Positions 23,453-34,391 of a stretch of DNA of 64,000 nucleotides are shown here, piece after piece. The stretch is from positions 62,001 to 126,000 of the forward strand of contig MVAQ01000028.1 of assembly GCA_014825775.1 (NCBI GenBank), read 5' to 3'. The notes beneath the pieces were generated by a model that ran no database searches, had not been told where the DNA came from, and saw only the letters and a program-made list of their open reading frames with translations. Made by a program: the position numbers and the translations under genes. How positions within the stretch are numbered: the first letter of the stretch is position 1; each line of letters begins with the position of its first letter. The DNA comes from Krasilnikovozyma curviuscula (taxonomy: Eukaryota > Basidiomycota > Tremellomycetes > Cystofilobasidiales > Mrakiaceae).

Positions 23453-25973
23453 ATGGCTCCTCGATACTCGACAGCGTCGCGCACGCGGAAGATCCTCGTC
23501 CTCATCATGGTTTTGGTCTCCCTCTTCCTGTTGGGTACCGTCATCGTCCTCAGCACCGTCTCGTACTTCCTCGCCATTCCTTCCTATGCCCTGCTCTCGA
23601 AGGACGACGTGGGACCAGTCAGGCTCCCCCCTCGCTGGAGAGAAAAGGAAGCTCTCGAGAAGGAATGGGGAAAAGTCGGTGGGAGAGGCCACTGGGATGG
23701 TAAAGTCGATGGAACAGAGAGCTGGCATGCTCTTGAGAATATCACCGTGCTGTAAGTGTGTGTTTCCTTAGCTGTTTAGGAGGAGGTACGCTTTGGGCGG
23801 TCAAACAAACCCCCAATTGCTGCGCAGAGGCGTTTTACATTCTTGCCCTACTAAGCTCTTCTTGTGTTTTGGGAGGACCTTATGCATGTTTGACTGACTG
23901 GTTCCATTCTCTATCTTTTTCACTGAACATATTCCGTGTATCGACTCATCCGGTTATCCTACTTCGCTGGGACCGTCTGCGAAACACCTCGGCACCCCCC
24001 TTTCGTGGGCTTGGTTTTTTTTTCTCGCTCAACTCGTGAATCTTTCCTGTGTATAGTGAAGGAGAACGTATCCCAAGGATCATTCATCAGACGTGGAAGG
24101 ACGAGTATCTGCCAGAGAAATGGAGGGTGAGTGACTGTTCCTCGCCTCCTGATATGGGTTAAGTAAGGGGTTAAGTAAGGTCGTGCATGAAGCGGAAAGC
24201 ACACTCAGCCCAGAGATCCTCACTTAGGATCTAGAGATACTCCACATACTTCCTTTCTTGGGAAATCCTGTTCTCTTGAATGTAGACCTGCTTATCATCT
24301 GCCGGCCTTCACCTATTTATACCACGCGCCGCTCCATGCTGACCATCTCCCTCGTTTTTTTCTCGGAACTCAGGACGTCTACCTGACGTGTCGCTCAGTC
24401 CTGCCTTCATACACCTACCACCTTTGGACTGACGCCTCGTCACGCTCGTTTCTCGCCGCGCACTATGCTTGGTTCCTGCCGACATACGATAACTACCCTT
24501 ACCCCATTCAGAGGGCGGACGCCATCAGGTACTTTGTCCTCCATCGCTATGGAGGCGTGTATATGGATCTCGATGTCGGGTGTAGGAGAGAGCTTGGAGG
24601 ACTTGTTGGTGGAGAATGGGACGTGGTACTGGCGAAGACAATCCCTGTGAGTTCCTTTTTTTTCTACTGGGACGGCGTCGCGCCTGTTTCTTCTTTTTTC
24701 TCTTTCGGAACAGCGATAGCTACTGATATACTCTTTTTTGATATTTTCTTTTTGGCTGGCTGTCGAACAGGTCGGTGTCTCGAATGACGTGATGCTTGCC
24801 TCCCCAGGACACCCTTTCATGGAAATGACAATTCACTCCCTTGTCACCTTTGCCCACCGCTACGTGACCAACTATCCGACCGTCATGTTCTCGACAGGAC
24901 CCATGTTCCTTTCAGCTCAGTACGGCATCTACACCTCCGCTCACCCGCTCTCGTCGACCTACCCTCGTCCGGAGATTCGAATCCTCCCAAAGAGCCTCTA
25001 CGGCAAGAACGCCAAGCCAGAAGAGTCGACAGAAGCATTTTTCAGTCACTACTATGGCTCATCTTGGCACGCTGATGATGCCGGCTTCATCACTTGGTTA
25101 GGAAGGTACGGCCGCATCGCCCTCTGGGCAGGCATCGCGTTCGTTCTCTTCGCTGCCATCCGCTTCGTATGGAGCAACAGGCGAAATGGCAAACTCGCCA
25201 GTGGTGCCAGGAATAGTGTCAGGAAACTCGTTGTTGCTGTTGGTGGGTCTAGTGCGTCGAGCGAAAACGCCGGCGGAGCGACGAGGTTCGAGCTCCTGTC
25301 ATTCTTGCCTGGCGGATCGAGCATGCACGGGTCCATGGCTTCAAGTCCGACAACGTCCAGCTCACCGTCACTCCCGTCATCACCTATACTCAACGAAGCT
25401 GGTGGTCCCCAGCCGTCGACACCCCTCACGCCGGCGGAGACTCTATTGGCGTTCAGAAGAGCGGCGAGCGAGTACCTCGTCGGCACCCCCGCTGGAGTCA
25501 CTTACACCGGCACAGGATCGAGGAGGCGGAAGATAAGGAAGGGAGTGCTTTACTTTCTCCCGGCCATCTTTGCACCCCACTCCTCGTCGACTTCGTCCTC
25601 AAGCCGTCGCTCCACCCTTGTTCCACCCATTCACCCCAACTCGGCGATGGACCTCGAACTTGGTCTCGCAGCTGATGGTGGTCCTCCCCCATACGATGAC
25701 CCTTCAACGCCGAACACTGTAGGCAAGATCCGTGTGCTGGATCATATCGACGAGCTCCTGAAGAAGCAGCAGCATCAGCGTCAACCGAACGCGATTGGCG
25801 ACGTCGGTGCCAGTGCAGGAGGAGAAAGTGCGGATAGTGATGAGGCTGTGGGGTGGAGCGATTGGGAAGTCAAGGAGGAGCAGGACGATGAAGATGATGA
25901 GGGTCGATCGGGGTCGTCCTCCAGCATCGAGGAGTACAACAGTGATGAGCCTTCCGGCAGTGGAAGGTGCTGA
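23453..25973 (+). CDS. GT32 mannosyltransferase, MIPC synthase catalytic subunit (SUR1/CSH1-like)
   Basis: Golgi enzyme adding mannose to inositol phosphorylceramide. Exons 23453-23751, 24057-24126, 24374-24646 and 24771-25973 give 614 residues. An N-terminal membrane segment (ILVLIMVLVSLFLLGTVIVL) is followed by the GT32 blocks IPRIIHQTWKDEYLPEKW, HLWTDASSRSF and RADAIRYFVLHRYGGVYMDLDVGC with the DxD metal site, then SNDVMLASPGHPFM and FSTGPMFLS. A second membrane segment (IALWAGIAFVLFAAIRFVW) lies near residue 330. The Ser/Pro-rich and acidic tail of about 270 residues after it is longer than in yeast Sur1. It needs the Csg2 partner in yeast; no such gene is seen here. Confidence 0.9.
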
Positions 25974-26872
25974 CTATCTTCTCCAGCATCGATAACACCA
26001 TTAACCGCAGTACCACCTGTCCAGCAATCACCACTCTTAGCTCAAGTGAGATCTCGACAGTCTTACTCTGAGTAAAGACTTCTCTTCATTCATCGCAACT
26101 TCCTCTCGACTTCTTCTCTGCTTGGCAAATATCCTGTATTCTGTAGACCAACAAAACAACAACAACACGTGCATTTTCCCATCACTCGATACGACAGCAA
26201 TTTTCCTCAACGACCAACGACCAGCCTTTATCATCCTTACGACCCCAACTCGAGCCTAATAATTTCATTCCCTCGAAAACATAATGGACGCAGTAATTCA
26301 CTCAGATCCACTCGTTCCACCATCTATCATAAGTTATCAACCTGTCAACCAGAACCAATTGATCGTTTCTACCAAAGAGAAGAAGAATCGCTCACTTGTT
26401 TCTGGCCATTTATTTCACTTCCGTGGTGTCGCCACACCTCTCGAGCCGTATTCTGTCTTTCTTCATCATACTTTTTCTTCTAAGGACTAAGGATGGTAGC
26501 ATGATAGATTGGCCTACTTTCGTCGTTTCGCTCCTGCTTAATAGTTTCATTCTCTTCTTGCTGTTGGTCTATTTGTATCCTCTTCTTAATTTACAAAAGG
26601 GACTCGCTGGATTCGTCTTTTTCTTTTTCCTTTAAAAAACCAGACTGTATTGATGTTTGCTTTCGTTTTCTTCCTCTCGATTTGTTAATCCCTTTAAGCG
26701 AAATAGATTCCACATCTCGCGTTCTGTTTCGGACTGCAATCACAGCTGTCCATTGACCAAACTTTGCATTGACTGTCGCAAGAACGTGGGGACATGAAAC
26801 TCTATGACATCGACGAAAGCACAACAACTCGCTTAATACAATATGATCCTCTTTTGCTTCTTGGTTTAAATA
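25974..26872. other. Convergent intergenic region, about 0.9 kb
   Basis: 3' flanks of the mannosyltransferase (+) and GPCR (-) genes. T-rich, pyrimidine-rich stretches. A 68-codon plus-strand open frame at 26284-26490 shows no family feature and I do not call it. Confidence 0.5.
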
Positions 26873-28899
26873 TTACACTTGATCCGAGGTGGCCCTACTG
26901 TGGCTATCTGCTGCTCCAGGGCTGTCAGCATTGGGTGCTGATGACGTAGGTGTGTCGGATTGGAGAGCGAAGCCGCCTTCGATCCAGGAGGTCTTCCTCT
27001 GTTGATGGAGTCGTTTTGTGGTTGATGTCGATGCCGATTGGCCGTCTTCCGAATCGGTATCTTCGTCTTCTGCTGGTGTAGGTACGTAGGACGACGATGT
27101 TTCGTCTTCCCGTAGGTCTTTTGGGTAGGGTGAGGTGTCTGCAAGGGCTGAGAAGGGAACGTTTCCTTCTTTTTCGATGAAGACTGGGAGGTAGACTGAA
27201 CCTGGAGAGATGAAGAACGAAAATCAGCATCGTCGCTTGTGAAGGCCTGACTTCACAAAGCTTGAGAATAACTTACCGTTTGAGAGTTTGCGATTTGGGT
27301 GGGGTTCACTAGGTTCAGGGCCAGAAACTTCGACCTCTGTCTGAATTTCGCTGATGGTGCGAAGGACAGACAGAACACGGAATCAGCACCGATATAGTAA
27401 CAATCTTGTATTCGTACTCACTAACTGATCTTAAGCCTCTCTTCAGCTTGAGCTCGCATTGTGGCTTGTCGAATGAAGAAGAATAGGAATGCGTTTAGAA
27501 AGCCTCCCGAGGTGAAGAATACACCCGCGAAAATAAAAACATCGAAGGGCAGACTTCTGTTGAGCATGGTTGATATTCTAACAACGGCCACTGGCGTAAC
27601 AATCATCATGTACATCACTGGAACATAGATCATTTTACTGTGGGAGCACGAAAGGAGCAATAAGTATGATGCGGTCAGGAATGTCGAAAAGATTGACACG
27701 CACCGCGAACTGGCGAAGATTCTGTCTCCCACAGGGTCATCCAAGACTCTGGTAACTCCGTCCTTCCGTCGCCGGTCTCTTTTGTAGGCCATCCAGTACA
27801 GCATTCCGTATACCAGCCAGCTGATGATGATGCTGCCGAAGGCAAAAAAGTAGAAATAGAAAAATCTGGAAAGACGCAGGTCAGAGGAACTGAGTATGTA
27901 GGTCGGATTTCTTTTCTTCAAAATCAGACTGTCTTCTGCTTACCTTTGAACAGGGTAAGACTTGCTAATCCAGCACCATGCACCTGCCTGGGAGTAAAAC
28001 GGACCACCCTCCGGAGTTGCGATGGAGAGGGGTCCGATCATGGTGAGGATTGCAACAAATGACCAGGTACCTGCTATGATTCCGTACACCACTTTTGAAG
28101 AATATTTTATCTTGACAAAGGTCACCCAGAAGCAGTGTAGTGCCATGAGAAGTGAAAATATGCTGTGGTAAGAAACCGTATAAACACAAAGCCAATTGTA
28201 GTTGAAGTTGTCAGAGGGGCAGAAAGCAGACAAAGGCTACCAGTCTTCACTTACGCTCCCCCTAAGTCTCCAAACTGTGAGAGTGCACCTTGGAAGCTGC
28301 ACGATTGCCCAGTTACCAGCATGCCTGTTATGGCCCACCTGGCATCCATTAAGAAAGCGAACGCCTGAAGAAAATCTGTAGACAGCGTTCCAAAGCAGTT
28401 GCGTTAATAAATAAAAGCTCAGTTAGTAAATGAATCTCTGTAAGAACTCTGATATTTGGGTCCAATTCCCCATCAAACAGGTGCAATAAACCTAAATCCA
28501 ACCACTCACCTGCGCACAACAGACTAACATACAACCATCCGACCTCACTCTTCCTGAACTTTATTATCCCTTCTCGAACTTGTGGAGATGGACTTATAAA
28601 TCTTTGAATGAAGGGGATCTGACGAAAAAGAATTGTCGGTCGGTAAGAAAACAGAGCTCCAGGACATGATCAACATCAAGTTCAAGTGCTCACATAGAAA
28701 TACGCTAAGATGGAAACCACACTCAAATCTGATATCAATGACGTTAGGAATATCATCCTACAAAAAGAAAAGTGCTCTGGTCAATCCTGCTACTCCAAAG
28801 GAACAAAGAACGGAGCTGCTGGAACGCGCACCACAAGCCTATCCGACCCCCATGATCAAAATGGTACCGACCATCACCTAACGACGTCATGACGGCCAT
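26873..28899 (-). CDS. cAMP-receptor-like G-protein-coupled receptor
   Basis: Seven-helix receptor of the slime-mould cAMP receptor / fungal Gpr type. From the second helix onward the exons join cleanly. Seen in order: ISDLSVVSILAYFY, KSEVGWLYVSLLCA, ITGMLVTGQSCSFQGALSQF (helix 3 Cys), SLLMALHCFWVTFVKIKYSS, GTWSFVAILTMIGPLSIATP, GAWCWISKSYPVQ (a typical block of this class), FFAFGSIIISWLVYGMLYWM, then YVPVMYMMIVTPVAVVR and AGVFFTSGGFLNAFLFFF. The cytosolic tail of about 130 residues is Ser/Glu/Asp-rich. The 5' part is unresolved: a candidate Met at 28899 leads to a stretch where the frame of an apparent first helix (VGTILIMG) does not match the next exon, so the start may be further upstream or the region may carry a frameshift. 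The ligand is unknown. Confidence 0.8.
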
Positions 28900-29576
28900 T
28901 GTGTCTACACCGTCAAACAAATCCCCCAGCTGCGTGCTAAAGGCGAATGAGAGAAATGAGTACCGTCTTCAGGAAAGGTGAGCGTCAGGAGGCAGGTACC
29001 AAAAATTACAGTGAAATTGGACGTAAAACCCGCACTCCTCTAACTAATAATCATCCAGAGCTGTCTCATTTAAGTTTTAGAGTTCACCCATTTCTCTCGC
29101 GGGTCGAGGCAAACGATCTCGAGAAGTGAAACTACCTGTCTCGGATGACTGTGATGGTGGCGCGGAGTAAGCAGCAGCAGCTTCTGCGATTCCACACAGG
29201 CTGACCACACAAACTATGTTTTACCTTATCAAATGGACGGTCTTTTCTTTCTGTTGAATCCAATTCCAGCGGCTAAAGCGGGTGGGAAGCGGGCAAATGG
29301 AGGTCCTGTCATTCGCAACCTAGTTTTCCTGTATTGAGAACCGAGAAGCGGCGGCAGGAAACAGAAGATAAATCTCCACGATTGATCTGATACAGGAAAA
29401 CCTGGTTCAACGCAGAAGAAGATAGATAACGCGACGGGGTGAGTCGCTGTCTGTTGCGCCAGTTCGGGTAAACTAACATTAATTATCAACAAACAGCATT
29501 AATATCAAAGCCAGAGATATAAGAGATCGAGATCAGTAAAAGAGAGTTCAACAAAATAAGGTATGAAATGCAGCTA
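28900..29576. other. Intergenic region with possible 5' GPCR exon
   Basis: Between the GPCR start and the IML2 stop (both minus). It may contain one more 5' coding exon of the receptor. Otherwise promoter of the receptor gene and 3' UTR of IML2; nothing else recognised. Confidence 0.4.
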
Positions 29577-32500
29577 TCATTTCTGTTGATTTTTGAACTT
29601 GTTTTTACAAACGTCCAAGCTCGCAGTCGCCTTCATACCAAGCGCACCATGTAGCGAGTATTTTCCAGTCATCTTGGTTGCAGCCAGCTCTGGTACTTTA
29701 CCTGACATCAAAATGAAAATGTATCAGCAAAAATCCAAGCGAAGGGGGTAGGGGTATGTGTCTTACCGCTGAGGACCGTGTTGAAGAGACCGATCGCTTC
29801 GAGATATTTTTCTTGTCGTTCATAGATTGATCCGAGCTCGTAGTGAGCAAAGAATACGATCCAGTGATCAAGTTCGACTTTCCCACCATTCTGTTGGTTA
29901 CCGACAGATACAACAACCTCAGAGTTAGCGCCTGGTTATGCCTAAAAAGTCGAAAATGAAGCGCACCGAAATCACGTCCCTCAAGCACTCCTCTGCTTCA
30001 GCGGCAAGTTTTGATGTGTCAAACTTCAAGTCTTCAGTTAGATCTTCAACGATGATTTCGGGTGCAGGAAGCGCTGCCCAACCGAGAAGAGTCCCTTTTA
30101 AGAATTGAGCTAGGAGGTAGTCTTTACATATATATATATAAACGGAAAAGTCAGAAGTGACCATTTCAACAACAGTTGCAACGTTGCTTACCATCCCAAT
30201 ATCCATGACCTCCTTCGTAAGTCTCGGGTTCGCTCGCTTTCAGTTTCTCCAATACGCAATTGATCCGAGGTATCGTCTTCGTCAACGCAACGGAAGCCGG
30301 CGTATGTGATAGGGCATTGATAACGTATGCCTGTCAGGACGAAAATTTTGATCAAATGTTGCTGTTGAGTTGGAAAATTGGTAAGTCGACTCACGAGTTC
30401 TATACCAGGCAAAGCAAGTCTATTTCCTTGAGCGAAGTATTTCCGACTTTTTCGAGCGACAAATTTCTAATCGACCAGATTTGTTATAGGAGAGCATGGA
30501 GGAGATTAAAGGAGATGATACTCACCTCTATTGGTATCGACTTTCCGACCAGCTTCCTTATGCTCTTCGGCACCATATCCATGTCCTCCTCCATCTTCTT
30601 CCTCGAGTCTTTGGCATCGCCTTCGCCATCAGCTACCAGTTCGGCACAAGCCGCCGCTTCACAGTAGAAGTATGTTGCCTTGGACCAGTTGGAGCCTTCG
30701 TGGAGCTGTCGGAAGCAGTCTGCTGCTTGAGCAAAGTCGCAGAGCGCGAGGTCGTTTCCACCTTCATCCCATCTGCAGATAAGTTGGAGTTGAATATAAC
30801 TATAATTATGAAGAAAGAGATCAGCGTTCATCGTCAGGAGTCAAGAAGAAATTGTGCCTGAACGTACGTATCTTGCGCAGCGATGGCTTTTTTCAACACC
30901 TCGTTGGCTTCAGCGGGTTGGCCCTGAGTTGTGTATAATCGGTTTCGGAAGAAGAGAGGGAACACTCCGTTAGGGTATCTTTCCAAATTCCACAGAAGAA
31001 TCTTTTTCGCAAAGAAGACGTCCACAGACTCCACTAATAAGAAAACAAAAAACGATTTAGCGACGAGCGACACGCAATGAACCTAATGATTGACTCACCC
31101 GGAATGAGAGCAGGTATAACCAAATGGAATGCTAGAAGAACAAGATCTGCCACCGGTCTCCTGACGCCTTCTTCAGCAGCGCTGATGCCAGGTAAGTCCT
31201 GGTCAACAGTCCATCCACCAGCTTTGGCCAAGATTGACAGAGCGACATCACGATCACCGAGGTATCCAAATACCGAAGCAATCTGTCAAGAATGAGGAAC
31301 GATAGGTTCAGTGAAGGACATCAAGGTTGAACGAGAGAGAGAGAGAGAGAAGACAGTGATTGCACCCACCTTCAGAGCCTTTCCAGGAAGGAATGATAAC
31401 ATCAGAGCGGAAAGACCTGTTCCGAGATCAACACCACTTCTGAAATCATTATCTACCTGAATACCATCTTTGCCTAACTTCCCACTATCCAGCTCCTTTA
31501 AGAAGTTCTTCAGACTCCTGTAGACTGCTTCACCCGCACGGAGATTCAGAGCTTCCTTGATGAGAGCCAAGAAGTCACCACCGACGATGATGCCTAGAAC
31601 AGCCTTCATGAGCAGAGACTCAGCGTAGCATAGTTCGGCATGAAGTTGGATGCGGGTCATCGACTTGATGAACGACGGCGTTCCAGGTCCATGGCCTTTG
31701 CCGACAATCCCACCGAGCCGACCACCCAGGATCCCACTGCCGTGCTTCCGCAGTGAATCAAACAACAAGGTTGTTTGCTTGGTCGTATCGAGCGCTAATT
31801 TCAGATCTTCGGGCTCGAAAGACATCATCCCTTTCAGTGTCTTGAGGATCGCATCCGCCGCTTGGTAGTACAGTCTCTGGCGGTGTGGATCCCCCTCAGC
31901 AACGATAGCCTCAGCTTCGTCGATATGAGAGTTAAGGAAGAGAGACATAACTTTGTGCGTCATGGCCAGGTCCTCAACGAGGATTTCTTGCTGTTGTTCC
32001 GGTGTGAGGTGAGGTCGTTTAGAGAATGCTTCGACGTTAGAATTTGTAGTCGTTGCTGAGTTGGAGGTCAATATGCGCTTCAGAGATGGAGGTGGCACTG
32101 AAGTAGGGGGAGTCGATGATGATGATGAGTGATGAGCAACGACGGCTGCTGCCCCTGCTGAGACTGCTGGTGCCACCAAAGAATGAGACTGAGGGGATGA
32201 CGCAGCGGAGTTTGGTGGAAATGCTGCAGATGTTGGTTTACTGTGAAAAGGTGCGTCCGCTTCCCTTTCCTCCTCATCTTCTTCCCCGACTTCACTCAGT
32301 CCATCTGGAGTGAAGTACCCTTCGTCGTCGTCATCATCACTGTCCTCCTCATCCTCTAAACCCCAGACTGACTGGCCGGTATTTGAAGCTGCTCTATTTT
32401 TCAGCTCGGATAACGTTTGCGAAGGGGGGACAAAGATGGTAGCAGCACCAGCTCCTCCTTCTGTTGAAGGAGCGTTTTTGGTAGGCGAAGGGTGGATGGG

Positions 32501-33197
32501 TTCGTTTGTCTGAACTTCTGGAGTCAAGGTGCCATTCACCTTAGCAGTGCTGGACGCAGGTGAGTCGACAGCATCTGTCGATCCGTTCACGAAAGCTGGG
32601 GCGTGAATTGACATTGACCCTACTCCCTTCCCGTCTCCCTGATCACTCTCCACTTTGTCATCCAGCGTCACCACAGAATTTCCATTGCCGCTGAGTGAGG
32701 AGAGGGGTATACTGGTGCTGCTGGCTGTGGTGCTGGTCGGCGTATGTGCGAAGGATGAGGAAGAGGATGGGGGTGGCTTGGACTTGGGAGAGTTGGTACC
32801 AGACGCAGACCTCGTCTTCGATACAAGCTTCTTGAATCCATTCTTGATCTTTGAGGGCGATCTTCTGTAGTAGATGCCATAGAAAAAGGAAGCGATATCG
32901 TCAGTCCCCAGTCAGTTTAAGCGGTTCTTCTCCCCAATCGGTAGACTCGAAGGAAACGTACTTCAGGTCCGACTCCTCCTTCCCATCAGCAGAACCACCT
33001 TGGCTCCTGAACGAGTTGGACAAATTCCTGAGGGAACCGCTGAATGAAGGCCTTCTACCTAGTTTGGCTGCAGTTGACCCCCCGCTCACGGAAGCAGCCT
33101 CATCTCCATCGAGCGCTGGGTGGTCCACCACCCTGTCCTGTATACTTGCATTGGATGATTTTTTTGAGAGGGACCCCTTCTTGAAAATTGAGCCCAT
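29577..33197 (-). CDS. IML2: Iml2 / TTC39-family TPR protein
   Basis: Fungal Iml2 is a mitochondrial outer membrane-associated protein involved in clearing inclusion bodies. Ten exons; the first five are 33197-32962, 32864-31370, 31282-31099, 31033-30868 and 30799-30526, and the stop is at 29577. The N-terminal 230 residues are Ser/Pro-rich and disordered. The conserved body then begins (EDLAMTHKVMSLFLNSHIDEA) and runs through SMTRIQLHAELCYAESLLMKA, SGVDLGTGLSALMLSFLPGKA, FGYLGDRDVALSILAKAGGW, LLAFHLVIPALIP, YPNGVFPLFFRNRLYTTQGQ and DHWIVFFAHYELGSIYERQ, typical of the family's TPR helices. The disordered N-terminal extension is longer than in yeast. Two introns carry short TA and GA repeats. 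Confidence 0.9.
30128..30141. repeat. Short TA dinucleotide repeat in an IML2 intron
   Basis: About seven TA units inside an intron close to its 3' end (the gene reads on the minus strand). Such tracts often vary in length between strains. Confidence 0.8.
31333..31350. repeat. Short GA dinucleotide repeat in an IML2 intron
   Basis: Nine GA units in the intron between the second and third coding exons; on the coding strand this is a TC pyrimidine run. Confidence 0.8.
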
Positions 33198-33417
33198 CCC
33201 TGAGCTGACTGGTTGCAGAACGACGAGGGTCGACGTCGATGGCTGGATTTCGTAAACGATTCATTAAATCAAGCAGAATTAGAAGGAAAATAAATAGCAC
33301 ACAGCTCTGTTTCCTTTCTGTTGTGAATGTATTTAGCACTATTAGGCATGTGCTTACAATTCTTTAAGTTTCAAATATTTCCACGAAGCGACGAAACCCT
33401 CACGGGAGGACGAGCTG

Positions 33418-34094
33418 ATGATGGCGGGCGCTGTCGGTTGTTTTATTTCTTTGATCATGGTTGAGGGCTTCATTGCTTATGGAAACGACTGGCCTAATCA
33501 TACTATCGCTGTAAGAGTTGAAATTGGTAAGAGGTCAAGTCCTAGCCCTGGAAAATCACTACTGAATTAATTTCCTTTCGTCGCAAGCCTTTGTTTACAT
33601 TTACGATGGCAACTTTCCATATAGTTGGACCCCAATTGTCTGGGTTCTACCATCAGAAATCTTCAGTTTTTCAATTAGGTCCACAGGTGTATCCATTACG
33701 GCGTCTGCGACTTGGATGTGCAACTTCATCGTTGGGCTCGTTAGTCCTCTCATGCTTGCACACTTGCCCATGATGGCACATACGCAAGTGGATTTCTATT
33801 CTTCATTTTTGTGCTGTTTTCTGGCTGAAGCTTGTCGACCCTTGTCGTTTTGAAGTTCTTCTTTGCTGCATTCGCAGTGTTGGGATTCTTAACAACTTGT
33901 AGGTCTCTGTGCTTCTCTTTCTCCAACTTGCAACTTCTGACTTTTTTAATCTAGTATTCTTTGCACCCGAAGCCAGATTGAAGACTCTCGAAGAGATGAA
34001 CGCTGTCTCCTCTGAAGTTGAAACTGAAATCACAACACGCGTCAGACGAATACGACCCAACAAAGGACATCCTACGATCTTTTGCATAATATAA
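33418..34094 (+). pseudogene. C-terminal remnant of an MFS sugar transporter
   Basis: Only the last third of a sugar porter is present. It starts at AGAVGCFISLIMVEGF and runs through GNDWPNHTIA, AFVYIYDGNFPYSWTPIVW, PSEIFSFSIRSTGVSITASA, WMCNFIVGLVSPLMLAHLP, then FFFAAFAVLGFL and FFAPEARLKTLEEM. The six or more N-terminal helices are absent; upstream is the IML2 promoter. Two introns still splice in phase. Around 33770-33850 the frame breaks: after LMLAHLP the homologous continuation (GTYASGFLFFIF) is in another frame and then meets a stop before KFFFAAFAV. I read this as a truncated, frameshifted relic. An extra intron of about 43 bases could rescue part of it, but not the missing N-terminus. 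Confidence 0.75.
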
Positions 34095-34391
34095 AGAAAC
34101 TTCGTCCCATACTACGAGCTGGACTGAGTGTAAGTATCTGAACCCTGTCGAACGTGGTTAGGTGAGGCGGCCGGCAGGACTGTAAACAAACAGATAGATG
34201 GACGATTCCTTTATCATTACATCTTTCACCGAAGGCTAAATTGCAAGTAAGATCATTCAATTGATAGAAAAATGAGTCAATATGAATTTCCTATTCCTGA
34301 ATTTCAGTATTACTTTCACGAACCTGCGGACCGCAGAAGTCCTCCTAACCGCTTCGGCTTCAACTTGTATTTACCTATTATTATCCGACCA

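Noticed and set aside
26284..26490. 68-codon plus-strand open frame
   Set aside because: In the 3' flank between convergent genes, with no features of a real protein.
31286..32674. Reading this single long exon as a complete gene
   Set aside because: It is the central part of IML2; exons on both sides join in phase and carry conserved family sequence.
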